A DNA stretch of 64,000 nucleotides from Cardinalis cardinalis (taxonomy: Eukaryota; Chordata; Aves; Passeriformes; Cardinalidae). Position 1 is the stretch's first letter. The number at the start of each line of letters is the position of its first letter. Positions 49,990-61,400 of this stretch are shown here, piece after piece. Both the position numbers and the translations under genes were made by a program. The notes beneath the pieces were generated by a model. It saw nothing but the letters and a program-made list of their open reading frames with translations, made no database searches and was not told the DNA's origin. Where the stretch lies: contig JACDOX010000386.1 of NCBI GenBank assembly GCA_014549065.1, positions 401,063-465,062 on the forward strand. The letters are read 5' to 3'.

Positions 49990-50240
49990 TCCTGTCCATC
50001 AAGGAAAGAAATTGCCTATTTATTGCATATCTTTTTAAGCACTTGTAGACTACTATTGTGTGCCCTGTTAGTCTATTCTTTGGGGTGTTTCTGAGTGACC
50101 ACAAGTTTTTTAGACCTTGCCTTCTCAGTTTCGTCCTCAAGGCTTCCTCTAATTGATCCATCTCTTCCTGAAAGTGTGATGTTCAAATCTGGATATAGCA
50201 CCTTTGTTGCAGAGTAAGAGGAGAGATGNTCTGCTAGCCA
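49990..50240 (-). mobile_element. Probable ancient CR1-like LINE fragment
   Basis: Read as the reverse of a CR1 3' region, the blocks ATCTTTTTAAGCACTTGTAGACTACTATTGTG, CTAATTGATCCATCTCTTCCTGAAAGTGTGATG and CAAATCTGGATATAGCACC line up in order with the antisense of old CR1 or CR1-L elements, where the equivalent text is about the 'last third of the 3' UTR and end of ORF2'. Divergence is high. A 137-codon minus-strand frame (49748-50161) overlaps it and could be a remnant, but no reverse-transcriptase motif is visible. Confidence 0.4.
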
Positions 50241-51211
50241 ACATCTTTACAAATAATATTTCTATACTTCCGCTATCGACTATTGCATCTTCATTGCAGT
50301 TAGTGCAAGTGAAGACACAGCGGGTCTGCGTAACCTGAAATCAGGTCTTCCGCTATAAATTAAATTTAAAATCTCAGCCTCACACTTGAAAAGGATTCTC
50401 AGTATTTTGGCAAGCTGATGCATTAATGCTATCTCTTTCTGTTGGAAAGAGACAACTTCTAACTGTGAAGACTTCCCAAATGTTTTTCCCACAGGTTGTC
50501 ATCATATTAGGATGGAGTTCTAAGATGTAGGTCTGATCTCTGTTCAGCAACTATTTTCAATGGAAATCCCTGTCTTCAAGGATATTTCTGATCGAACGTA
50601 TCCTCAGAGGTCTGCAAGAATCATGACTATTGCTTACTTTACCTCAAAAAATGAGGTGGAAAAGAGGACCAGTCACAGAACTGCTAAGCTAAGTGGATTT
50701 TCTCACAACGCAGCAGTATTAGTGGAGGCATAGGAATTGGACTGCAAATACTAACCGAACTACCAGAAGAAATCAATCACAAAAAGTGGATTCAGAGCAA
50801 ACCAGTTACCTCATATGATCTAGCGCCTCAGCAAAAGGCCAGAAGGTATAAATANATCAGAGCTATTTCCATAAAGAAGAATCAAAGCACTTCTGTTTAT
50901 CTATTCCCACTCACCCCCTAGTTACAGTTTCCTTGGGTTTCATGGAGAGTCTGCTGCTAAAACCAAAGAGGTGACACAGTTTCACAGTGATTACAGTGGC
51001 ACAGTGTGCCAGTTTTCCCCTCTATCCACTCATTGATGTACCCAGTAACTGTCTTCTGTTGGAATTCAGAGCCAAGGGTCATCCACAAAGTGGAACACCG
51101 TTCATGGCTTTCATAGCATCATTAGGACATGATCACTCATCATTTCCAAATAAATCAATCATACCTCCAAGGCTGTATACTTAATGCCATACTTTATGCT
51201 TAACCACCTCC
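50241..51211. other. No gene recognised
   Basis: A 70-codon minus-strand frame at 50280-50492 has no domain. No repeat was recognised. Confidence 0.5.
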
Positions 51212-51637
51212 CTAAAACAGACTCTCTCCAACAGTCTGCAGGAGGAATATATGTGTATGNCAGACCAGCTTCCAAGTAGTACTAAATTCACTATTTCCTA
51301 ATAAATTTTCCTTTATTCTTTTTAAGTGTTTCTCCATCATTTTAAACACCTTCCCTTTCCTCAAAGTCATTAGACAGATCACCATGACCCAAAGCTCTAA
51401 GATATAACCCCTCAAATAATTTTGAGAATATGTATTGGCTTTGCATTTTGGAGCAGTGTTGCCCTGTTCTTCTAAAGTTTTTCTAAGCCTTTTGATGTTT
51501 ACATTTTTGTANTAGAGTTTNTCACGCACTTTTCCTGTAAATAATGATTGTTTTGCATTCCTTTCTAGAGGAGGAAAGAATTGATGGACTGTTGGTTTGA
51601 CCAGTGTAGTTGGAGAGGTGACAATTTCATCCTCCAA
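51212..51637 (-). other. Unassigned 141-codon open frame, possibly part of an old mobile element
   Basis: The translation is rich in Lys, Leu and Asn with a plausible globular composition and contains three codons made ambiguous by N bases. The reading frame is extended upstream on the same strand by protein-like sequence interrupted by stops (to about 51770). This suggests a decayed coding region and not a chance opening, but I cannot assign a family. No transposase or reverse-transcriptase signature is visible. It may be a fragment of a retroelement internal region or a processed pseudogene. A chance frame remains possible. Confidence 0.25.
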
Positions 51638-51780
51638 TCCATGATCACCTTTGAAATTCTATTAATATCAAAGTCAAGAAATAAATGCACTCTTTTTTGC
51701 CTTAAACATCTCAGCATGAGTGTCATCAATTCCATATCATATCGCGACAGAGCAGAGGCATGGTTTTTTGTTTAGTGTTT

Positions 51781-52789
51781 TCTTATGTTTATTCCAGTCA
51801 CTCATTTCATCTGGGTATAGAAGAGTCATTTAATGTCTACCTACAAATTCTCACAAATCTGTGAATAATTCATGCAGTGAAGGAGACCAAATTACTACCC
51901 ACCTGTACCTGTGGGTGTCGAGGGATTAATAATAATTTATAAACTCACTTTTCTCTTAAACTGCATTCCTGTGGCACCAAACAGCACACTTGATCAGCAG
52001 CGTTGTCAACTTGGGAAAGCGAAACAGATGCATCACTGGAAGGCAAAAGTTCTTTTCTAGATTAAAGATAATTCATGAGGAAGAGACACTGTAAATCACC
52101 TCACCCCAGACTTTGAGGTTAATACCTTATTTCATAGCGGAAGAGCAGCATGTCCTGATGCCACAGCTTCAACCTGGGGGTTGAAGCTTGAGGGGGAAAA
52201 CCAAACAGATAAAATTCACAACCCTTGTGTTGTGGAGCTCAATATATGGCAAAAGGAAATCAATATTTTCCTTTTTTTGTCACCAGTCAGTGAAGCAGGT
52301 CTGTCTGACCCCCTTCCACACACACTGAACAAAGACTTTTGCTGTTCTGCACAAGAAAAGTACCAGCTCCCATTGCTAGATCAGATCAATTCCCTTGTGC
52401 CTGCTTTGTAAGCAAAAAGGAAATTCTTTTATTCTAGGAGCNCTCCTGCTTCAAGAATAGAGCCTGAAGTGCTGTCTCTGTTGTGATGGTGGAGCTCAGA
52501 TCTCTCAGGCAGGGTGCTGCACAATGCAGGGCTCTGTCACACCTCAAAGATCTCTGCGAGGTTTTGTACCAACCACTGTTGATTGCCCCAGCCATGCCTA
52601 TGGAGTATTTGATCCAGAGNTGCTTCCTTTTGCACATTCAGCACACTGGGTTGCCTCCATCCTTGCTGAGGACACTGGCATCTCCCACCATGGGAGAAGT
52701 GTTGTTCCTGGGGTCTTCTGCCCTGCCCTGCCCTGCCCTGAGGTTAGAGGTTGTCACTGCAGCCAGGAGTGGCTCTCAGCCCTGCACCC
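51781..52789. other. No gene recognised; pentanucleotide run near the end
   Basis: Contains a short (CTGCC)n run at about 52718-52740 (four to five units), immediately before the solo LTR. Open frames of 122 codons (52483-52851) and 158 codons (52524-53000) overlap in different frames of the same strand and continue into the LTR, so they are not genes. Confidence 0.55.
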
Positions 52790-53440
52790 TGTCCTGGGTT
52801 GGCTATATGATGCTTGTATCCCTAGTTGTCTGTTCTGTTTATGCTGGATAATAAGTTTTGCGCCTTTAAGACCTGTTTCAAAAGCAAAGTGGGAAGAGAA
52901 GAAGTGCAGAGTTTGTTATCAGAAACTACTTCTCCCTCGCATCCTGCTCCTGGACTCTGTTTGTTGTCTGTGGATGGACAGAGCTCTCCATTGCTTTTAG
53001 TTGGTTTTTAACTAATTGAGGCAGAGAAGTTCCCTAGACTGTGGTTTTTCTTTTTTCTTTGGACCTGTTCAAACCTGCTCTGGACTGAACACCCAGCAGA
53101 GNACCCNCAGTTCACACCTGTGGCCCACNGGGCCAGGCCTGGTCCGTGACATTTCCAGCNCCGGAGGGACTGATCAGAGACTGAGTGAGCTGAACTACAC
53201 CCCGTGAAGGGAACTTGCTGAGTTTGTCATCTCTTCGGAGCGGCAAGAGGTTTTATTGCTTAATATTGTTCATTTTTTTTTGTGCTGATGAATGCTTTGC
53301 CTGTTAAATAAATAGTTTTTTCTACTTTTCTCCAAGGAAATATTTTTCCTGAACCAGCTGGGAGAGGGGCCACTTGAATTTGTTTTCTAGAGGAAACCCC
53401 TTTAGTGGTTTTTCTCCCAAAGTTGCCCTAAACCAGGACA
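52790..53440 (+). mobile_element. Solo LTR, 651 bp, passerine type
   Basis: Opens with TGTCCTGGGTT and closes with AAACCAGGACA; the ends are inverted repeats with one mismatch in eleven. The identical four bases ACCC precede (52786-52789) and follow (53441-53444), a 4-bp target-site duplication. A polyadenylation signal AATAAA lies at 53307-53312 within TGTTAAATAAATAG. I recognise the sequence as an abundant LTR of songbird genomes; its exact database name I do not give. The 4-bp duplication is closer to class I retroviruses than to ERVK, but this alone is weak evidence. No internal genes remain. Divergence from the recalled consensus is low, so this insertion is among the youngest in the window. 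Four N bases fall at 53102-53160. Confidence 0.93.
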
Positions 53441-56400
53441 ACCCATCAGCTACCCACAGGGACACACCAAGCCAAGAACTTGGAGCTGCTGCACCAGTGC
53501 CATCTCCTCCACCTCCTCTCCCAATGTGCAGAGGATACCATGGGACAAGGCCAGGGACACTGCCTGAAGCCCCTCAGTCTGCCCCATGTNCTGAAGACAA
53601 GCCACCAAGGGTCACCATGAATACCCATGGTGCATGTGCAAGGGCGCAGAGCTCAGGCACTTGATGCCCTGCCCACTACTGTGTTCAAGAGTGACCACTG
53701 ACACCCCTGGCTGAGCCTGCCAGGCCAGCACAGCTCATGGGCCATGCCAGCTTCTCCTCCTCCCACACCGTGGAAGCATCATGTGTGGTTTCTGTGCTAT
53801 TTCCTGGGTTCATTTGTCTCTCCAGCTGGCAGCGGGCTCCCAGCTTGCTGCTATGCCACCCTTCAGTGGATGCTTGGAGCTGGGACTGCCCCTGCACTGC
53901 TGGATTGCCTCCTCTTGCTGGAAACATGGGCAATGTTTTCCTGGAGGTTAATGCAGAAAATGCAAATTAGGACAAATTGAATAATTTAGCAATTTTTCCT
54001 TTAAATTTGTTTCAAAAGAAACTTAAATTATTAAACATATGGAAAAAAGCTTTCTTCCTCCTAGTTACCAAGGGGTGGGGGGGAAATCTTGATTTCAGTT
54101 TAATATTTTTTTAAAATCCTAAGATTTTTAGAGATGCTATGAAACATATTTTTTCACTACAAGCAGCAAGAAAGTATCCAAGCATGCAAGTTACACTACA
54201 GATTTACCTTCACTTGCTTCAAACATATTGTCATTAGTCTGCAGTCGTTTAATTTTGCCATGGTTGTGGATTGGTGGCTGTTGTTTTTGGGTTTTTGTTT
54301 GGGGGCAGTGTGTTTTATTTTTAAGGTTTCTACCCTATGGATAAAACACTCCCCATATTCATGATGATATATTGAGAATAAAAGGAATAATTAGTTTCCA
54401 AATTAAGGGTAAACAAGTAACATTTCACCATCTATAGCCTTAAGTAACAATACTTAGCTTCTCTTAGGTGTCTCAGTAAAAGCCAGTAAAGCTCTAAAGC
54501 ATAAAAGTATCTTTCTCAAGAAGTCTAAAGCCTTCTATTATATCCAAAAACCACATCAGGTTTTGTTTGCTGATTACGAATAGTCACAATATGTAGCTAT
54601 AAATTGCTTGACATAATCTTTTACTCAGTAATTTTGGGTCCCAGCATCAGGTGAAGGCACATGTGTATGACCTAAATCACCCTAAAATATCATGGNTACT
54701 GGAAACTATTTACAAACATTGCTTTCATGTGAAAAATGTCTGCTCTGGAGCTGGAATATTTCTCAAGGAGGTCAGAATCTGCATGGACAGTGCTGGATTG
54801 AGTCTCCTTTGCATCTTCTTACTATCTTCTTACTGACTTGTTACAGTTCTGCACCAAATCAGTCAGCTGGCTTTGCCTAAATTTGTGTCTGGTTCTAGTT
54901 GATGTCAGCTTCATTTCAATTCCCAATTCTATCACACGGCTGAAATTGCCCATCTGGAAAAAAACCCAAACAAACAATGAGGCTATCCTAGGAACATCCA
55001 GTGCTTCCACTCCCTGCAAATGAAGCCAATCAACTGTGAGCTAAACTAAGAACAGAAATTGGCATGAACTACCAAGCTATCTCAGCTGAACATTTTTTTC
55101 CCATCATCATATCCCTGCTTTACCTAACGCAGGAAAATTCTTTCAGACAGCTGTTATTTTTTTTGGCTTCTTCTGTCCATCACCAGGAACACCTCCCACT
55201 GGGTTTCTCGGGAGATGGCTAAAATAACATAAGTAATACAGCACAAGTATTCTATCATTAGTCATTGGGAAGAGGATCATTCTGGCTTTGTCTGCTTCTC
55301 TCTGTGATTTCTTTCACTGCATCAGTACAGTCCTTTGTTGTCTGTGAACACACTCATCATTCTTCAGTCCTTGTAGTACCCATGTGACAAGTTATTACGC
55401 TCAAAGTCTTATTATGGGCAGAAAGGAAAATGCCTCATTTGGGAAGCCAGGAATTCTATATTAGACTAATTAAAATCTTAACAGCCTAACTAAAATTCAA
55501 TAAACTGTTATTACAGTGCAGTTGCAATGACACTAACCTTCGGCGTCCCAATTATCTAAACAACACAATGCATAGCTCAGTAGTGCAAAGATCGCTGTAC
55601 AGGAGTGTTCCCTGGAGTTCTGCTNTGCTCTCCCTTACTCTGCCCCTCAGGCTTTCAAGTGTGACATAAATCAGCCTCAAAGATCAGCTCGTGGGGAAGG
55701 ACAGGGGACAAGGTTTGAAACATTTTGTTAGCATTCGCAGTCGTTTGCTAGAAGGATGTTCAGGATGTGGTTTCTTCCTCTCCTTTGCCAAGGATTATGC
55801 CACCAGTGGCTTCTTTCTTCTCCCTCCAGGGTGTCCATTTGAGTAATTTAATACATTTTCTAGGACAGTTCTACACTTAAGTCTTTCTTGCACTGATGTG
55901 CAACATTCAGATTTGCTGTAGGTAAGAAATTTTCTCCATAAATTGAACACCTCTTCCTTTTCTCTTTATTATGACTAAAACTGGCTTTGTCAAGCTCTAC
56001 AATTTTTTAACTGAGTGCGTTTGGGCAGTTTTTTAACTGAGAATAGTTGGGCCATCAATAGTCTTACGGCTTCCAGTATTATCCTTTGCCCCCTCCATTG
56101 CCCCGNGTCTCTACTCCTTTGTACCACTTCCTCTGATCCACTGGTGGCCTCTACTGTCTTACCACACCTACATTATCCCATGTCAATTTATGCTATGATA
56201 GTAAGTGTTAAATTCAAATAACTGCTTCTTATAATTGCTTATACAAAATTAAGCTAGTTCCACATGCTTATACAAAATTAAGCAAGAGCAAAACAAATTA
56301 GTTAACAGCTTCCTTGTCATTAAAAAATAATAAAGAAATGTTGCTGCTAAACAAAAAAGACCTAAAGCTCTAGGATGGCTAAGATAAAATCAGGAAGAGN

Positions 56401-57795
56401 CTAACAAGAATCAGTCCTTACAAAGTAAACAAGTTACAGAGCTATAACAACCAAGATATCCCACTCTTCCCAAAGCATCATNACTCATGTCTTGGTGTTC
56501 TGGAGCTTTGTGCATAGCTGCAGCCACAGAAAGGTAGAGTGAACTTGCCTGTGTTGTGTCCACTCCCGTGCAGCCAATTACATCCCTTCATAGGCAAAGA
56601 AAATGTTTCGGGGGTAACTAAAATGATTTAGGAAGAAACACCCCAAATCCAACCACGCAGATCCAGCTATAAAATTGATGCAGATGCACCAGGTTCTTTA
56701 ATTTGCAGCCTTTGCTCCAGATGGTTATTGGGTTTGCTTTGGCTGTTATTAGTATGGATCAGGCTGACAGGGGTGGAGATCGTGACGTGAGCAGCTGGAA
56801 AGGTGGAAATCAAACATCTCCTCCACAGTAGGTGGACTACAAGCACGCAGTACAGGTCAGTCACATGTAAGCTTCTCCTGCCTGTGCACCTATTACACTT
56901 ATTAGTCAGCCAGTTATGCTTTTTCTTTTCTGCTGGATACAAGATCTTTAACGTTTGTTGATGTGTTTATAATCTGTACTCATTGTGATGAGGTGTCATC
57001 CACATAAATTGTCATCTTGTTGCGGCCTCACTTTACACAAGTTTGGCACCAAATTTTAGTTAAACTTGTTGTCAATTCTGCTGAAAAACAAACTGCAGCT
57101 TTAGGAGGGCACAAAACAAGCCCATGTCACTTGTCACGCATCCCCTCAATGTCCATCTCCAAGTAGGTGGGAGGGGAAGCTGCTGGTCTACTTTTCCCTC
57201 CTGAATATCTGGGCAATATCTAAAGTCTAAAAAGTACTTGCAGATCTTCTTCTCATTTGCCAAGACTAAGCAGCTTTCACGGAAACTAAATATAGTGGAT
57301 CTCAATCTACAAGGCTNTGAAAAAGTCAGTCAGGTCCTGACAGCATAAACCAAATGAAATAGATTTTTTTTCAAGTATAATGTAGTTTAGAGAAGCAGAT
57401 GTTACCACCTTCTGGCAGAGAAACAACCCCACATTTTCAGGCAAAACAGTGTCTTAATACATATTGAAGAGCCTGCACAGTGGAATACTTGTTGAAATCT
57501 AGAAAAGTCCAACTTGTGAAAGCAAGTAATTGTCTACAGCTCTCCTCTGAAACAAAGAAGAAAATAAGAAAGCTAGAAGAACATACCCTTCTATGCTCAG
57601 CAGTGTCTGCAGTGCTACATCCTCATTGTGCCAGGCACCACACAGAGAGCAGCTTGTAGAAGACTGAAGACTGTGAGGAGATCTGCTGTTACATATATTC
57701 ACAAAACNAGAATGGTTGCTCTGCTTTGAGCTAAACCGACTCACCTTATTCCAATTTATACTTAAATAAAGCTGTCCTCATTCAAGCTCCAGTGT
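53441..57795. other. No gene recognised
   Basis: The first 500 bases (to about 53940) are GC-rich with open frames on both strands (up to 96 codons) but no domain. The remainder is AT-rich. A GTAAG donor-like site near 55921, paired with a CTTCTCCCTCCAG acceptor-like site near 55829, would bound a 90-base segment, but all three frames contain stops, so at most a non-coding exon is conceivable. A 19-bp direct repeat at 56236-56283 is listed separately. Confidence 0.5.
56236..56283. repeat. 19-bp direct repeat separated by 10 bases
   Basis: TGCTTATACAAAATTAAGC occurs at 56236-56254 and again, identical, at 56265-56283. The ten-base spacer is not repeated after the second copy. This fits a small staggered-break duplication. 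Confidence 0.93.
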
Positions 57796-58430
57796 CACAG
57801 AATCCAACTCTATTTTCATAGAATTGTTGAGGTGGGAATGAGACTCTTGAGATCCTTTAGTTCAACCCCTGCTCGAGCAGGGTCAGCTAGAGTGGGTTGC
57901 AAAGGACTGCATCCAGTCAGNCTTTGAATATCCCCAAGAATCCAAAATGTCTCTGGACCACGTGCACTGTAAAGCAGTGGTTTCTGATGGAATTTTCTGT
58001 TTCATTTGTGCCCAATTCTTCTTATCCTGCCACAAAGTATTATTGAGGATAGTCTGCCTCTGTCTTCTTCCCTCCCGATCAGATACACATTGATGAGATC
58101 TTCCCATGCTTTCTCTTCTGGCTGATAAGCCAAAGCTNTATCACAGCCTTTTCTCATGTGAAAAAAGCTCTGACCCCTTAGTCATCTCTGTGGCCTTTAT
58201 CTGGACTTTCTCCAGTATGTCCCTGTCTCTTTTCTACTGGCCCATCACTGGACACCTCTCTCCAGATGCAGCTTTGTCAGTGCTGAGCAGAGGAGCACCC
58301 TGCTCTCCATGTGGACTCCCAAATCCTTGTCTGCAGAANTGCCTTCCAGCATGATCTGTGATTTAAGCCCACGAACTCATACAAGTGCAGGATAGAGAGT
58401 CCTCATTTCTTGCAGAGACTACCCATGTCC
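57796..58430 (-). mobile_element. CR1 LINE, 5'-truncated, minus strand
   Basis: In plus-strand order the segment begins with a degraded reversed tail (CACAGAATCC...TTTTCATAGAATTGTTGAGG). It continues with TTTAGTTCAACCCCTGCTCGAGCAGGG, then a decayed stretch, then TTCATTTGTGCCCAATTCTTCTTATCCTGCCAC, ATACACATTGATGAGATCTTCCC and TGGACTTTCTCCAGTATGTCCCTGTCT. It ends with CCAGATGCAGCTTTGTCAGTGCTGAGCAGAGG and CAAATCCTTGTCTGCAGA. These are the antisense of the CR1 3' UTR and the end of ORF2 in the correct order. The last 70 bases (to about 58430) are weaker. The internal part around 57950 carries a short unmatched stretch. Old and inactive. Confidence 0.9.
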
Positions 58431-61400
58431 ACAAGATATGCCAGTGCCACATTGGGATTATGGCACAAGAAGGCTGGACTAGCAAGTACTGGCATTCATT
58501 CATTGTCCTTGAGATATTTAGTACAATTTACTTCCCACCAAGGAATGGCAGGGAGCAGTTGGAAATCTTTTCAACTCAATTAAAACTGGCTGATGCTCTC
58601 TTAGAGCACTGTTCCTATGGTCTTCTGTATAAACTACTCTTTCCAGGGAGTCAGAGAACACCTGGCTGTCCACAAGCCTGGTTTACATGCACTAATGCGA
58701 GTTCTTGATCCAGAAGCTGAGAAAATGCCTTGAAATTGCCAATTGCAAATTTCAAGCAATTGAAACCACCTACAATCTGAACCTGGAACCCTCAAAGGGC
58801 TTAATTTAAGCAAAAAAACTTCCTTGGTTGTTATGTCATTATGCCCACCCTGTGTTTATTTCCTGTGCTTCAGANTCAGAAGCATCACCAGGCTGAAAAC
58901 ATCCATTGCTGACAAAGGACAAAAAGCAGGATTAGTCACATTAGAGCATCTGCTTCCATCCCTTCTTAAACCTTGAGAGCCTTTGAGTACTTGCCGAGTT
59001 GTTTCTCCTTTCATTTTTATACAAGTCATAGCTGATTCACAGAGGTGGCAGAGGAAAATAATGAGGGAAGCGCACATGTTGCCATACTGAAAAAGACATT
59101 ATTAGTGTAAACAGCCCAGCTGGAAAATGCAAACAACAGAAACATTATGAAGCAGTTTGATCTTAAGTTTNCAGTGGAGCTATGTGGATCCTCCCACACA
59201 ATCGCAGCACTCACCCTCCAGGACTGTTTAGAACTAATTTGCAATCCACCACATGCCATGAGGGCCTGAGCCCATGCTGCATGATCCATGTGAACAAAAC
59301 TCAACAGCAACCCTTTTTTTCATTTTATCCAAGAGAAAAATCTGCGCTTTCTCTGCTCTGGTTGTGCTGAGCTGGAGACAAATAAGGTGGAGCATTTTCG
59401 AGTGGCTTCTGGCTAATGAGCTAACATTTCCAAAGTGGACTCAGGCAGATGCAGCTATAANAGAACTGTAATTCCAATTCATTGGTCTCTAGTAGAAATG
59501 AAGCAATGAATAAGACAGCTGCTTAAGAGTGATCCAAGAAAGAAAATTATTATTAATATTTGTCTTATTGCCTTAATATCTTCCTTTTTTTGTTATATGA
59601 GGCAATGTAGCATTCAAAGAAAATACTTCATTATTCATATTTCTTCAATGTACAAAGCTAAATATCATCTACATCAAACATGTTCCTGACCTACTGAGGC
59701 ATGTGGATATGCAATGAGCATGTTTCCTCTCCCTCCAGTATAGCTCTAGTGTTGAAATGATCACACTTTCCACACGCAAGCCCTTTGAACCTTTAACTTC
59801 GTATGATGTCCAAAGCAACTCCTGCATGATCTAAACTGAATTTGTAAAATTTGCCATCCTTCCTTATCCCTCTCATGTAATGCAGTTGTTTGATCAACGT
59901 GCCATGAAACTGCTACAGTAAATCATCAACCCACTTGGTATGTAACCAGTGGGCTAAGCAAGGAGACCTCTCGCTGCCTTAGTGCCCAGTGACTTGCTTC
60001 ACCTGCTGGTTACAGTAACATGTGGCAATTTTTCAATACATCATGACCTGTCCTGGGGCCACAGCCCCTTGAGGGAATTAGCTCTGCCTTTCAGGAGCAG
60101 CAGCCTCCGAGCACCAGCCAGCTTGTGGCTCTCCAAACCTCTGGAGCTCTGCAGCCACACAGCTCAGGCTCCCATGCAGCAGCCAGCACACAGACACACT
60201 ATTTCTAGAGACAGCCTCACTTCAGCCTTCTCATCCATCTGGGATCCTTCCCAAATTCTGCTACAGCTGGGGGAAGAAAAGCACAGAAACACCACTCTCC
60301 AGCTGTAGAAATGGAGGCTGGCATTCAGGCAAGTCCCATTCTCTAAATGAAGTAGAGAGGGATGCAGTCCTTTCTTCTAAAAGAACATTTGGTCTATAAA
60401 ACACTTATTTTGGCTTATTTTCTTAAGGCAGAGAGGCTTCTTTGAGCCCTCTGAGACAAGCTGCACACACCCTGGGCCCCTGCTAGATAATCTGAGTTAA
60501 CACATACTCACAGCATTGAGTAGCCTTTTCTGCAGCCACATATTTATTTCCCTTACACCCATAAAAGCGAAAATGTGAGGCCACTGTTTGGAAACATTTT
60601 TACTTCCCAAGACTGCTTCAGATATAAAGTCTAAAAAAGAACATTATCATATTTTACCAAGTGTTTTAATATTTTCTTCCCTGCACTGGCATCAAAGACA
60701 TCACCTGGATCCACACAAGACCTTNATTTAATTTATCAGTAGATAAAGCAAAGTGAAGAGATACAGCACTTTTACATATGTAGGTCCCCTAATGTGTGGA
60801 CAGGTTGGTAAATACTTGTTTTCTTAGAGGAAGCCATGCATTTCCATGTTCCAGCCCCTTACCTCCACAAATACGCCATTATCACCAGAGTCTTTCTAGG
60901 CTCTCCCTTTCCTCTATATTCAGCAGATGGACCAGCAGCTCACCTGCTTCTCTTCTTTTAACCAAATTACATTTGGTTTTTGTTTCTTCCAGGCTTCTTG
61001 CTTGAATTTTTGCAGCAGCCACTCCNTTAGTCTTCTATCCCTAGAGACTTTTGGGTGGTCTGTAGCAGATCCATCCACAGACTGCATCACTTCCGTGTGT
61101 CCCACAAGGGCTGACTGAGTCATCTGTATCCCTTGGCCATGTCCTCTGCTCCTCTAGAGAGCTGCTGTCCAGATGCAGTCCCCCTCCTGAACACCTGAAC
61201 AAAGCCAAAGCCAACGAGTCCTCCTACATCCTGCTCAGGACTCTACNCCACATTTCATGATACGTGCTCTGAGGTTGAAAAGTCTCAGGAAGAGGCCTTC
61301 AATGCCCACTTCTNTGAATGGAAAAAATTAAATAGAAAAGGGAAAGGGGCAAATGACAACAGATTTTGAAGAATCCAATCTGAGAATCTGCAGCAAAATT

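Noticed and set aside
52524..53000. 158-codon frame on the plus strand
   Set aside because: It runs across the boundary of the solo LTR at 52790, so it joins unrelated sequences.
55829..55921. Acceptor-like and donor-like sites bounding about 90 bases
   Set aside because: All three frames contain stops, and without transcript data a non-coding exon cannot be supported.
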